Below, piece after piece: positions 52,697 through 61,467 of a stretch of DNA of 64,000 nucleotides (its first letter is position 1; the number at the start of each line of letters is the position of its first letter). The notes beneath the pieces are model-generated. The model worked only from the letters and a program-made list of their open reading frames with translations, did not search any database and had not been told where the DNA came from. The stretch covers positions 434,001 through 498,000 of the forward strand of contig NZ_FKIF01000006.1 in assembly GCF_900078705.1 (NCBI RefSeq), given 5' to 3'. Position numbers and translations under genes: made by a program. The DNA is from Bordetella ansorpii. GTDB lineage: Bacteria; Pseudomonadota; Gammaproteobacteria; Burkholderiales; Burkholderiaceae_B.

Positions 52697-53643
52697 GTCC
52701 AGCCTCCTCCTCCGGCGCCAGGCCGGTCATCCTCGTCACCGGCAACGACCTCGCGCCGCAGGCGTTGGCGCTGCTGCGGGATTTCGACATCGTCTACGCG
52801 GGCAGGACGCCTTCCGAAGACGAGATCGTGGCCCTGTGCCGCCAGCACGATCCGGCCGGCATCATCGTGCGCTACGGCAAGGTCGGGGAAGCCGCCATGC
52901 AGGCCGCGCCTTCGCTGCGCGTGATCTCCAAGCACGGCAGCGGTACGGACACGATCGACAAGACCGCCGCGGCGGCGCGCGGCATCGAAGTGCGCGCGGC
53001 GGTCGGTGTGAACGCGGGCGCGGTCGCCGAAGAGGCCCTGGCCCTGCTGCTGGCCTGCGCCAAGTCGGTCGTTTCGCTGGACGCGCGCATGCGCGCCGGC
53101 CACTGGGACAAAGCCACGCACAAGAGCATGGAGCTGGCCGGCAAGACGCTGGGCCTGGTCGGCCTGGGCGCCATCGGCCGCCGCATGGCGCGCATGGCGC
53201 AAGGCGTGGGCATGCGCGTGATCGGCTTCGATCCCTACGCCAAGGACGCCGGCGACGGCGTCGCGCTGGTGGACCTGGACGCGATCTGGCGCGAGTCGGA
53301 CGCGATCTCGCTGCACTGCCCGCTGACGGCGGACAACCGCGGCATGGTCAACGCCCGCACGCTGGCCCTGTGCAAGCCCGGCGTGATCATCGTCAACACC
53401 GCGCGCGGCGGGTTGATCGAAGAGGCCGACCTGCTGCAGGCCGTGCGTTCTGGCCAGGTCGGCTCGGCCGGGCTGGACAGCTTCGCCGTCGAACCCATGA
53501 CGGCCGGCCACCCCTTCCAGCAGGAGCCGCGCATCCTGCTCAGCCCGCACATCGGCGGCGTGACGCCCGAGGCCTACATCGGCATGGGCGTGGGCGCCGC
53601 GCGCAACGTGCTGGACGTGCTGGCCGGCGTGCACCCGGCCTGA
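52693..53643 (+). CDS. D-isomer-specific 2-hydroxyacid dehydrogenase
   Basis: A 316-residue dehydrogenase starting at GTG 52693, which overlaps the RraA stop (GTGA) behind AGGAG. The NAD-binding motif GLVGLGAIGRRMA, then CPLTADNRGMVN, NTARGGLIEEADL and PHIGGVTPEA identify the PGDH-like family. It interconverts a D-2-hydroxyacid and a 2-oxoacid, probably linked to the aldolase products. Substrate unknown. Confidence 0.92.
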   Translation: MSPASSSGARPVILVTGNDLAPQALALLRDFDIVYAGRTPSEDEIVALCRQHDPAGIIVRYGKVGEAAMQAAPSLRVISKHGSGTDTIDKTAAAARGIEVRAAVGVNAGAVAEEALALLLACAKSVVSLDARMRAGHWDKATHKSMELAGKTLGLVGLGAIGRRMARMAQGVGMRVIGFDPYAKDAGDGVALVDLDAIWRESDAISLHCPLTADNRGMVNARTLALCKPGVIIVNTARGGLIEEADLLQAVRSGQVGSAGLDSFAVEPMTAGHPFQQEPRILLSPHIGGVTPEAYIGMGVGAARNVLDVLAGVHPA

Positions 53644-53655
53644 AGGAGCGTCGAC

Positions 53656-54726
53656 ATGGCACAACGATGGACACACGCGCCCGCCGGCGGCAACTGGGGC
53701 GAGTTCGGCCCCGACGACCAGTTGGGCCGCATGAATCTCGTGGATCGAGGCAAGACGCTGCAAGGCATCGCCGAGGTCAGCGAGGGCCTGACGTTCTGCC
53801 TGTCCCTGCCCCTGGACGTGCCGGGCGGCATGGCGCTGAATCCGCGCCGGCTGCCGCCCCGCCGGTACGCCACGCTGCGCGACGGCAAGAGCGCGGGCGC
53901 GCAGGGCTTCTGCTGGTCGTACGCGGCCGAGGATCCGTCGCTGACCGACGTGGTCTGCGACGACGTGCTGCTGATGAACACACAGTACTCCACCCAGTGG
54001 GACAGCCTGGCGCACATGGGCAGCCGCTTCGACGCCGATGGCGACGGGCAGGCCGAGGCCGTGTTCTACAACGGCTATCGCGCCGGCGAGCATCTGCACG
54101 CCGCGCACGAAGACCCCGCCGCGCCGGCGGACTGGGCGCGCTTTCCCGACCCGCGCGCCGACGCGCTGGGCATCGAACACCTGGCCGAACACGGCGTGCA
54201 GGGACGTGCGGTGATGATCGACCTGGAACACCATATAGGGCGCAAGCGCCAGGCCGTCGGGTACGCGGAACTGATGGCGATCATGGAGGCCGATGGCGTC
54301 AACGTGGAGCCGGGCGACATGGTGTGCCTGCACACCGGTTTCGGCGACACGCTGATGGCCATGGAGCGACAGCCGGACGTGGCCCATCTGCACGCGACCG
54401 GCAGCGGCCTGGACGGCAACGACGCCCGGCTGCTGTCGTGGATCGTCGAGTCGAAGCTGGCCTGCCTGATCGCCGACAACCCCGCCGTTGAACTGGTGCA
54501 GCCGGTTCGCTTCGGCGGCATCGGCCAACCCCTGCGCGGACCGCGCCTGCCGCTGCACGAACACTGCCTGTTCAAGAACGGCATCCACCTGGGCGAACTG
54601 TGGTGGCTGACGCCCTTGGCGCGCTGGCTGCGCGCGCATCACCGCAACCGCTTCCTGCTGACGGCTCCGCCATTGCGCCTGCCCGGCGCCGTCGGTTCAC
54701 CGGCGACGCCCATCGCCACCGTCTGA
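53656..54726 (+). CDS. cyclase family protein (kynurenine-formamidase-like fold)
   Basis: A 356-residue metal-dependent hydrolase of the 'cyclase' family. The central motif YSTQWDSLAHMGSRFDADG is the variant QWDxLAH metal site seen in larger members, and LHEHCLFKNGIHLGELWWL closes the protein. The N-terminal NWGEFGPDDQLGRMNLV is also characteristic. Members hydrolyse amides or lactones of small acids. It follows the dehydrogenase gene by 12 bp. Confidence 0.88.
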   Translation: MAQRWTHAPAGGNWGEFGPDDQLGRMNLVDRGKTLQGIAEVSEGLTFCLSLPLDVPGGMALNPRRLPPRRYATLRDGKSAGAQGFCWSYAAEDPSLTDVVCDDVLLMNTQYSTQWDSLAHMGSRFDADGDGQAEAVFYNGYRAGEHLHAAHEDPAAPADWARFPDPRADALGIEHLAEHGVQGRAVMIDLEHHIGRKRQAVGYAELMAIMEADGVNVEPGDMVCLHTGFGDTLMAMERQPDVAHLHATGSGLDGNDARLLSWIVESKLACLIADNPAVELVQPVRFGGIGQPLRGPRLPLHEHCLFKNGIHLGELWWLTPLARWLRAHHRNRFLLTAPPLRLPGAVGSPATPIATV

Positions 54727-54815
54727 CCGGATTTCCATCACACCCTTTTTCTCTTGACCCCGGACCCGGCGCAAGGCCGCGGCCGGCAATACCTAGAACA
54801 CACGGAGACAAGCTC

Positions 54816-55778
54816 ATGCACATCCTGCGCAGGACCCTGGCCGCCCTCGCCCTGGCCACCGCCGCCGGCGCCGCCGTGGCCGCCTTTCCCGAACGCCCCA
54901 TCACCCTGGTCGTGCCTTATTCGGCCGGAGGCGCGGCCGACGCGCAGTCGCGCCTGGTGGCGGCCAAGCTGGGCCAGCGCCTGGGCCAGCAGATCGTGGT
55001 CGAGAACAAGCCGGGCGCCAGCGGCACCATCGGCGCCGCCATCGTGGCGCGCGCCAATGCCGATGGCTACACCTTGCTGTACGACGCCACCGCGCACGCG
55101 GTCAACCCCATCCTGTATCCCTCGCTGAGCTACGACAGCAAGCGTGACTTCCGCCCGCTGACGCTGGTCAGCCTGACGCCAAACCTGCTGGTGGTGCCCG
55201 TCAATTCGCCCTACCGAACGGTGGCCGACCTGACCGCGGCGGCACGCAGGCAGCCGGGCCAGGTCAACTATGCCTCGCCCGGCAACGGCACCGCCCAGCA
55301 CATCGCGGCGGCGCTCTACGCGCAGCGATCCGGCATCGAGATCACGCACATTCCCTACAAGGGCGGCGCGCCCGCGCTGACCGATCTGGTCGGCGGACAG
55401 GTGGACATGATGTTCAGCAACATGGCCGCGTCGTATCCGCTGGTGAAGGCCAACAAGCTGCGCGCGCTGGCCGCGACGTCACGCGCGCGCGCCGATGCCC
55501 TGCCCGACCTGCCGACCCTGGCGGAAACGGGACTGACGGGCTACGAGGTCTATGAGTGGAACGGCATCTTCGCGCCGGCCGGCGTGCCCGATGCGATCGC
55601 CGGCCAGCTCGAACAGGCGCTGCGCGCGGCGATGCAGGACCCTTCGCTGCGGGCCAGCCTGAAGGAACTGGGCGCGCAGCCGATCGGCTCGTCGGCCCAG
55701 GACTTCGGCGCCTTCGTCGCCGAAGAAATGCGGCGCGCCGCGACCGTGCTGGCCGACTCCGGCATCAAGCGCGACTGA
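54816..55778 (+). CDS. Bug/TctC-family solute receptor (cluster copy 3)
   Basis: A 320-residue Sec-exported receptor (cleavage near VAAFP). PYSAGGAADAQSRLVAAKL, VVENKPGASGTIG, HIPYKGGAPALTDLVGGQVDMM and ADALPDLPTLAETGL mark the family. First of three receptor genes in direct succession; CACGGAGACA lies before the start. Confidence 0.92.
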   Translation: MHILRRTLAALALATAAGAAVAAFPERPITLVVPYSAGGAADAQSRLVAAKLGQRLGQQIVVENKPGASGTIGAAIVARANADGYTLLYDATAHAVNPILYPSLSYDSKRDFRPLTLVSLTPNLLVVPVNSPYRTVADLTAAARRQPGQVNYASPGNGTAQHIAAALYAQRSGIEITHIPYKGGAPALTDLVGGQVDMMFSNMAASYPLVKANKLRALAATSRARADALPDLPTLAETGLTGYEVYEWNGIFAPAGVPDAIAGQLEQALRAAMQDPSLRASLKELGAQPIGSSAQDFGAFVAEEMRRAATVLADSGIKRD

Positions 55779-55809
55779 ACGCCGTCCACGACAAGGAGAC
55801 ACATCCATC

Positions 55810-56775
55810 ATGAAAGCCCTTCTTCCCACGCTGTGCGCGGCATTGCTCGCGGCCGCCGCCCCGGCCGCGCATGCCGACTACCCCGACCGCCCGATACGCA
55901 TCATCGTCGGATTCTCCGCCGGCGGTCCGACCGACGTCGTTGCCCGAGCCTTCGCCGCCTACGCGGCCAAGTCGCTGGGGCAGGCGGTCGTGGTCGAGAA
56001 CAAGCCCGGCGCCAATACCATCCTGGCCGCCGAGGCCGTGGCCAAGGCTCCCGCCGACGGCTACACCCTGCTGATGGGCGCGACGAACCACACGATGATT
56101 CCGGCCCTGTACGGCGACCGAGTGAAGTTCGATGCGCGCGATTCGTTCGCCCCGGTCTGCACCGTGGCCGTCAGTCCCACCGTGCTGGTGGTGGGGCCGT
56201 CGATGCCCACGGACACCCTGGCGGCATTCCTCGCCAAACTGAAGGCCGAGCCCGGCAAGCACACCTATGCCACCCCGGGCACCGGCAGCTCGGGCCACTT
56301 CGCCAGCGCGCAGTTCCTGCGCCTGACCGGCACGTCGATGAACCACATTCCCTACAAGGGCGCCTCGCAGGCCATCACCGACGTCATGGGCGGACAGGTC
56401 GACAGCTCGCTGGCCACTCTGGGCTCGGTGCTGCCGCAAGTGCAGTCCGGCAAGTTGAAGGCGCTGGCGGTCGCCGCGCCCGAGCGGCTGGCCGAGCTGC
56501 CGCAGGTGCCCACCTTCGAGGAGGCCGGCCTCAAGCACTACCGCGCGGACGCCTGGTATGGCGTGCTGGCGCCCGTGGGAACCCCCGCGCCGGTGCTGGC
56601 CAGGCTGTCCCAGGTGGCCGCCGGCTTCGCACGGGACAGTGCCTCCGCGCAAAGCCTGAAGGCGCTGGGCATGCAGCCGCGCCCGGTCTGCGGCGCCGAC
56701 TTCGGCCGGCAGTTGACGCAGGAAATCACCGAGTACCGCGCCCTGGCGCGCGATCTTGATCTGCAGGCGCAATAG
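55810..56775 (+). CDS. Bug/TctC-family solute receptor (cluster copy 4)
   Basis: A 321-residue Sec-exported receptor (cleavage near AHADY). GFSAGGPTDVVARAFAAYA, VVVENKPGANTILA and HIPYKGASQAITDVMGGQVDSS are present. It differs clearly in sequence from copies 3 and 5, so the run is not a recent tandem duplication. Separated by 31 bp from copy 3 and 29 bp from copy 5. Confidence 0.92.
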   Translation: MKALLPTLCAALLAAAAPAAHADYPDRPIRIIVGFSAGGPTDVVARAFAAYAAKSLGQAVVVENKPGANTILAAEAVAKAPADGYTLLMGATNHTMIPALYGDRVKFDARDSFAPVCTVAVSPTVLVVGPSMPTDTLAAFLAKLKAEPGKHTYATPGTGSSGHFASAQFLRLTGTSMNHIPYKGASQAITDVMGGQVDSSLATLGSVLPQVQSGKLKALAVAAPERLAELPQVPTFEEAGLKHYRADAWYGVLAPVGTPAPVLARLSQVAAGFARDSASAQSLKALGMQPRPVCGADFGRQLTQEITEYRALARDLDLQAQ

Positions 56776-56804
56776 GCCTGACTATTCCAACAAAGGAGAG
56801 ACAC

Positions 56805-57794
56805 ATGAAGAAGAACCAGACCCCGCACGGCGTGAACGTGCTTGCCCAGGCCCTGGCCGCCACCCTGCTGCTGGCGGGCGCCACCACCGTCCATGCCCAA
56901 TGGCCCGAGCGCGCCGTGCGCATCGTGGTGCCCTACGGCCCCGGCGGCGCGGTGGACGTGGCCACGCGCAAGATGGCGCAGAAGCTGGGCGAGCAGACCG
57001 GCCAGAGCTTCATCGTCGAGAACAAGCCCGGCGCCACCGGCACCATCGGCGCCAGCCAGGTGGCCCGCAGTGCCGCCGATGGCTACACGCTGCTGGCCAA
57101 CGACACGACCTATTCCCTGCTGCCGTTCATCTTCAAGAAGCTGCCGTTCGACCACGAGACCGACCTGCAACCCGTCTCTGCCTTCATCTTCGCGCCCATG
57201 GCGCTGGTGGTGAAAAGCGAAGGCCCGTACAAGACGCTGGATGACCTGGTGGCCCGCGCCAAGGCCTCGCCCAACACCGTTACCTACGGCTCGGGCGGCC
57301 CCGGCACCACGCCGCACTTCGCGGCCGAAGGGCTGGGCCAGGCCACGGGCGTCAAGTTCATGCACGTGCCCTTCAAGGGCGCCGCCGAGGCCACGCAGGC
57401 CGTGCTGGGCAACGTCGTGGACTTCCAGTTCGCCTCGACCACCGGCGTCATGGGCGCGGTCAAGGGCGGCAGCCTGCGCCTGCTTGCCATCAGCGGCAAC
57501 CAGCGCCTGCCCGTGCTGAAGGACGTCCCCACCTTTGCCGAGGCGGGCGTCAAGGACTTCGGCGTGGTGAACTGGACGGGCCTGTGGGCGCCCAAGGGTA
57601 CGCCGCCCGAGGTGCTGGCCCGCCTGCAAAAGGAAATCGCCGCCGCCATGAATGCCCCCGACATGAAGGAATTCGCCCAGAGCATGGGCGCCGATCCGCG
57701 CCAGGTCGACTCGGCCGGCTTCGCGCGGATCCTGCGCGACAGTTCCGCCATGTGGAAATCGGTCAGCGAGAAGACCGGTTTCGAGGCGCGTTGA
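56805..57794 (+). CDS. Bug/TctC-family solute receptor (cluster copy 5)
   Basis: A 329-residue Sec-exported receptor (cleavage near VHAQW). PYGPGGAVDVATRKMAQKL, IVENKPGATGTIG and HVPFKGAAEATQAVLGNVVDF are present. AAAGGAGAG precedes the start. Last of the three consecutive receptor genes, 72 bp before the lactonase gene. Confidence 0.92.
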   Translation: MKKNQTPHGVNVLAQALAATLLLAGATTVHAQWPERAVRIVVPYGPGGAVDVATRKMAQKLGEQTGQSFIVENKPGATGTIGASQVARSAADGYTLLANDTTYSLLPFIFKKLPFDHETDLQPVSAFIFAPMALVVKSEGPYKTLDDLVARAKASPNTVTYGSGGPGTTPHFAAEGLGQATGVKFMHVPFKGAAEATQAVLGNVVDFQFASTTGVMGAVKGGSLRLLAISGNQRLPVLKDVPTFAEAGVKDFGVVNWTGLWAPKGTPPEVLARLQKEIAAAMNAPDMKEFAQSMGADPRQVDSAGFARILRDSSAMWKSVSEKTGFEAR

Positions 57795-57866
57795 ACCGGC
57801 TTCAAGACGCGTTGAACCTCACGCGGCGCCGCCCCCAGCGGCGCGCCGCCACGACAAAGGACCCGC

Positions 57867-58790
57867 ATGTTCCTGCTCAATTCCCCCCAGGTCACGGAAT
57901 TGTCCGTGTTCTCCGCCATGCCGGCGTCCTTGCGGCGCGCCCGGCCCAGCGCCTGGGCCGACGCCAACCGTGGTGGCGCCATCGCGGACTCGTTCCTGGA
58001 AGGCCCGGTGTTCGACCGCGCCGGCAACCTGTACCTGACCGACATCCCGTGGGGCCGCATCTTCCGCGTCGCTCCCTCGGGAGAATGGACGCTGGTGGCC
58101 GAATACGACGGCGAGCCCAACGGCATGAAGTTCCTGGACGACCAGCGCCTGCTGATCACCGACTACAAGAACGGCCTGATGGCATTGGACGTCGCCACCG
58201 GCCAGGTCTCGCCCCACCTGCAACGCCGCAACAGCGAGCGATTCAAGGGCGTGAACGATCTGGTCTTCGATGCCGTGGGCAATCTCTATTTCACCGACCA
58301 GGGCCAGACCGGCCTGCACGATCCCACCGGCCGCGTGTACCGCCTGCGCCCGAACGGCCAGCTCGATCAACTGCTGTCGAACGTGCCCAGCCCCAACGGC
58401 GTGGCGCTGTCGCCCGACGGCAAGGTGCTGTACGTGGCCGTGACGCGCGGCAACTGCGTGTGGCGCGTGCCGCTGCTGCCCGATGGCAGCGTCAGCAAGG
58501 TCAGCCAGTTCTTCACCTCGTACGGGCCGAGCGGCCCAGACGGACTGGCGGTGGACGTGGAAGGCAACGTCATCGTCGCCAACCCCGGGCTGGGCTATGT
58601 ATGGCTGCTGAATCCACGGGCCGAGCCCATCCAGGTATGGCGCAGCCCGACGGGCCTGTCCACGACCAACATCGCATTCGGAGGAAAGGATGGCCGCACG
58701 CTGTATTGCACCGAATCGACCAGCGGGACGGTGCTGATGGCGCAGGCGCCGCACGCGGGGCTGGCGCTGCATCGGGGCGCCACGCGGTAA
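57867..58790 (+). CDS. SMP-30/gluconolactonase family protein
   Basis: A 307-residue six-bladed beta-propeller. LEGPVFDRAGNLYLTDIPWGRIFRV with the metal Glu, GEPNGMKFLDDQRLLITDY, GVNDLVFDAVGNLYFTDQG and SPNGVALSPDGKVLYVAVT mark the metal-lactonase family. It hydrolyses sugar or other lactones in the presence of a divalent metal. It ends the cluster and may open a lactone intermediate. Convergent with the next minus-strand gene, 32 bp away. Confidence 0.9.
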   Translation: MFLLNSPQVTELSVFSAMPASLRRARPSAWADANRGGAIADSFLEGPVFDRAGNLYLTDIPWGRIFRVAPSGEWTLVAEYDGEPNGMKFLDDQRLLITDYKNGLMALDVATGQVSPHLQRRNSERFKGVNDLVFDAVGNLYFTDQGQTGLHDPTGRVYRLRPNGQLDQLLSNVPSPNGVALSPDGKVLYVAVTRGNCVWRVPLLPDGSVSKVSQFFTSYGPSGPDGLAVDVEGNVIVANPGLGYVWLLNPRAEPIQVWRSPTGLSTTNIAFGGKDGRTLYCTESTSGTVLMAQAPHAGLALHRGATR

Positions 58791-58822
58791 TCGCCATGGG
58801 AAGGGCGAGTGCTCGGCCCATT

Positions 58823-59920
58823 TCAGGACTCGTCGAGACGCTTGCCCGAAGCCCTCCGCGCATAAGAACCGCGGTGCCAGGACACCGAGGTGACCTTGCG
58901 CATCAGCGTCTCGACCGGCCCCTGGGGCATCACCCGGCTCCAGGCCCAGGCAAACACCGTGCCGCAGGCCACGAAGACCGAAGCCGCGGCGGCTGTCTCG
59001 GACAACGTCCACGAACCGTCCAGGGCTCCCAGCGCCTGCAGCGTGCTCATGCCGAGCAGGATATGCGCCAGATACAGGCTGAGCGTCATGCGGCCCGCCG
59101 GCAGCAGCGCGCGCCACGGCCCGCCGGGCCAGCCCCCCGCAATGCGCAGGGAGGCGCCGATGGCCACGCTGGCCACGCCGACGCCCATCAGCAGGTAGAC
59201 CGGCCCCGGCGGCATGGGCGCCGTGCTGACCAGCCAGCCCCCCACTGTGCCTTCTCCCAGCCACGCCACCCCGCTGGCGGCGCCCATTGCCAGCGCACCG
59301 CCCGCCATCAGCATCCACTGCATGCGCGCCCGCGGTAGCGCGAACTGCCCCAGCAGCATGCCGTACAGGAACAGCGCCAGCCACGGCAGCACGGGATGGA
59401 ATCCATTGAACAGCAGGTTGCGCACGAACCCGCCCCACGTCCAGAAACCGTCGTACCGCAGCGAGTGCCAGTCCCATCCCCGCGCATAATCGAAGTTGAG
59501 CTGCGCCCACAACGACACGCTGGCCACGCCCAGCACGCCGCCATACAGCCCCTCCTTGCCGGCATGCAGCCACGGCAGCGCCAGCAGGAAATAGACCGCG
59601 TAGTAATGGATGATGTCGGCCGGAAACACCAACTGGTTCAACAAACCGACGGCCATCAGGAACATGGCCCGGCGCACCGTCCACGTCCATGCCTCGCCCG
59701 GCGCCTGGTCGCGGGTCGCCAGCGACAGGCCCAGGCCCGCCAGCACCACGAACACCGCGGACGCCTTGCCCTCGATCCCATCGAACAGCGCTTGCAGCCA
59801 TGGCGGCCCGTCGGGCCGAGGCTGCATGGCCAGGCGAAAGTTCACCAGCACCATGCCGGCCAGCGCCAGATAGCGCGCCAGGTCCAGGCCATCCAGTCTC
59901 GCTCGGCGAACCGGTGTCAT
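58823..59920 (-). CDS. multi-pass membrane protein, DUF418/acyltransferase-like
   Basis: A 365-residue integral membrane protein with about nine or ten helices. RLDGLDLARYLALAGMVLVNF near the N terminus and a C-terminal LSLYLAHILLGM resemble the DUF418 and heparan-glucosaminide acetyltransferase-like families. The start at 59920 has AGAGG 2-4 nt upstream; the much longer open frame to 61309 crosses the TetR gene in another phase and is rejected. Divergent from, and probably repressed by, the TetR protein whose operators lie 155 bp away. Confidence 0.82.
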   Translation of the reverse strand: MTPVRRARLDGLDLARYLALAGMVLVNFRLAMQPRPDGPPWLQALFDGIEGKASAVFVVLAGLGLSLATRDQAPGEAWTWTVRRAMFLMAVGLLNQLVFPADIIHYYAVYFLLALPWLHAGKEGLYGGVLGVASVSLWAQLNFDYARGWDWHSLRYDGFWTWGGFVRNLLFNGFHPVLPWLALFLYGMLLGQFALPRARMQWMLMAGGALAMGAASGVAWLGEGTVGGWLVSTAPMPPGPVYLLMGVGVASVAIGASLRIAGGWPGGPWRALLPAGRMTLSLYLAHILLGMSTLQALGALDGSWTLSETAAAASVFVACGTVFAWAWSRVMPQGPVETLMRKVTSVSWHRGSYARRASGKRLDES

Positions 59921-60075
59921 CGCCTCTGCGGCGCCGCCGTGACGCGCCCGCGGAGGTGGCGCGAGCACGCCAGCGCCACCGGCAGCAATGCGCAGGACGA
60001 GGCCTCGCCGGCAGGGCCGCGCCCGGGGGATTGTCTCGAAGTGGACGTCATGAAAAGGAACCCGCCACGCCCGTT

Positions 60076-60117
60076 TTGAGCGACTGCTCAAGACTATATT
60101 TGAGCAATCGCTCAAAT
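60076..60117. promoter_or_regulatory. two TetR-type operators
   Basis: Site 1 is TTGAGCGACTGCTCAA (60076-60091). Site 2 is ATTTGAGCAATCGCTCAAAT (60098-60117). Both share the arms TTGAGC-N4-GCTCAA, centred 24 bp apart. A TATATT box (60095-60100) lies between them, so bound repressor would cover the promoter. Confidence 0.8.
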
Positions 60118-60163
60118 GCAAGATAATCGCGGCTTGAACGCGACGCCCCCACAAGCACAAGGA

Positions 60164-60754
60164 ATGAAGAGATTGGCCGAGAAGAACCGCAAGGACCTGA
60201 TCCTGGATGTCGCCGTCGAGCTGTTCAGCACCCAGGGTTTCAACAACGTGTCCACACGCGACCTGGCCGACCGCGCGGGCCTGTCCCGCAGCCATCTCTA
60301 TCACTATTTCAAGGATTGGCCGACCTTGCGGCGCGCCGCGTTCGTGCGCTTCGCCGACAACCAATACGAGAAATCGCTGGGCGACATGACGGGCCTGTCC
60401 CCCAGGCAGGCGCTGGCCTCGTTCCTGCGGGAATGCCTGCCCAACCTGTCCGACCGCAGCGATGCGATCTGGTGGGATGCCTGGGACGAGGCCGTGCGCG
60501 ATCCCGAACTGGCGGCGGCGTTCCGCGAGATCGAAACGCGCTGGCTGGGCCTGCTGGCCACCATCATCCAGCAGGGCGTGGATGACGGCGATTTTCGTTG
60601 CGCCATGCCCGCGCGCGTGGCCAAGCAGCTGTTCTGCATGGCCGTCGGCTATGCCGACACGCTGGCGCTGGCCGACTCCGCCGAGGCCAACCATATCGCC
60701 TTCGACGAGATGATCGACGCGGCCCACTGCCTGGTCGGATTCAAGGCCGGCTGA
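60164..60754 (+). CDS. TetR-family transcriptional regulator
   Basis: A 196-residue regulator. The N-terminal helix-turn-helix reads LFSTQGFNNVSTRDLADRAGLSRSHLYHYF, followed by a TetR C-terminal ligand domain with WWDAWDEAVRDPELAAAF. The ATG at 60116 lies inside operator 2 and has almost no leader, so I prefer 60164, although its AAGGA is very close; TTG 60173 is another option. It should bind the two TTGAGC-N4-GCTCAA sites upstream, controlling itself and the divergent membrane-protein gene. Confidence 0.88.
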   Translation: MKRLAEKNRKDLILDVAVELFSTQGFNNVSTRDLADRAGLSRSHLYHYFKDWPTLRRAAFVRFADNQYEKSLGDMTGLSPRQALASFLRECLPNLSDRSDAIWWDAWDEAVRDPELAAAFREIETRWLGLLATIIQQGVDDGDFRCAMPARVAKQLFCMAVGYADTLALADSAEANHIAFDEMIDAAHCLVGFKAG

Positions 60755-60786
60755 CCGGCCGCGCCCCATTCCGGGCACGCATGGCC

Positions 60787-60810
60787 AAAAGGGCCTCTGA
60801 AGAAGGCCCC
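60787..60810 (-). terminator. terminator for the GlcG-like gene
   Basis: On the minus strand, GGGCCT-7 nt-AGGCCC is followed by TTTT. It lies about 55 bp beyond the stop of the GlcG-like gene and also separates it from the convergent TetR gene. Confidence 0.6.
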
Positions 60811-60864
60811 TGACTGCGGCACGACATGGTCCGCCGCCCACCGCCCGCGGGCAGGCGCCGCGGC

Positions 60865-61371
60865 TTACTTGAAGCGAGCCGCGTTGTCCTGCAACGCCGT
60901 ATCGGCGCACTGGGCATCCAGATGACCGCCCGGCGCGCCGGCCACGCCGAGCGCGCCGATCACGGCCTCGCCCGACTTGATCGGCACGCCGCCGCCCAGC
61001 AGCAGGAATCCCGGCACGCCGGTCAGGTTGGCCGCGCCGGGATTCTTCTGGGCATTCTCCATGATCGCCAGCGTGGGCGCCTTGGCCGAGGCCGAGGTGT
61101 AGGCCTTCAGGCGGCTGCCCTCCACCGTGTGCGGACCGGCGTTGTCCGAACGCGCGAAAGCCTTGAGCACGCCCGCGCGGTCGACCACGGCGGCGCTTAC
61201 GTCGTAGCCCTTGGCCAGGCAGGCGGCGACGGCGGCATCGGCCACGTGGCGGGCGTCCTCCAGCGAGACATTCTTTTCGGCCAGCACGGCGGCCTGGGCA
61301 GCACCGCACAGCGCGAGCGCAGCAGCGAGCGCGGCAGCGGGCGCGGCCAGGAACAGGGAGGGTTTGAGCAT
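60865..61371 (-). CDS. secreted GlcG/HbpS-family (haem-binding-like) protein
   Basis: A 168-residue exported protein; the signal peptide is cleaved near AAQAAV. The domain has ALEDARH-type helix EDARHVADAAVAACLAKGYDVSAAVVDRAG and the glycine loop GVPGFLLLGGGVPIKSGEAVIGALGVAGAPGG, both typical of GlcG/HbpS. Relatives bind haem or corrinoids and often accompany PQQ-dependent alcohol oxidation; no such gene is visible here. AAGGAC precedes the start. A palindrome identical to that upstream of the kinase gene lies about 80 bp upstream, suggesting control by the adjacent two-component system. Confidence 0.88.
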   Translation of the reverse strand: MLKPSLFLAAPAAALAAALALCGAAQAAVLAEKNVSLEDARHVADAAVAACLAKGYDVSAAVVDRAGVLKAFARSDNAGPHTVEGSRLKAYTSASAKAPTLAIMENAQKNPGAANLTGVPGFLLLGGGVPIKSGEAVIGALGVAGAPGGHLDAQCADTALQDNAARFK

Positions 61372-61449
61372 GGAAATCGTCCTTGTGGAAAGAGACTCCA
61401 GCTTAGGGACGCGTGCCGGATCGCGGTATTCGCCCGGCTACGCATCGCC

Positions 61450-61467
61450 CTCCGTAGCGCTACGGAG
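61450..61467. promoter_or_regulatory. 18-bp palindrome, copy 1
   Basis: CTCCGTAGCGCTACGGAG, a perfect palindrome identical to 63581-63598. It contains the stop codon of the response regulator gene and lies 79 bp upstream of the GlcG-like start. Probable binding site of the adjacent FixJ-type regulator. Confidence 0.75.

Noticed and set aside
55810-57794. Recent tandem duplication of Bug genes
   Set aside because: The consecutive receptors differ throughout their length, so they are divergent paralogues, not a recent copy.
60116-60163. TetR start at ATG 60116
   Set aside because: It lies inside operator 2 and next to the expected transcript start, without a ribosome site; kept only as an alternative.
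58823-61309. 828-residue reading of the membrane-protein gene
   Set aside because: Its N-terminal half is antisense to the TetR gene and lacks family features; the membrane protein begins at 59920.
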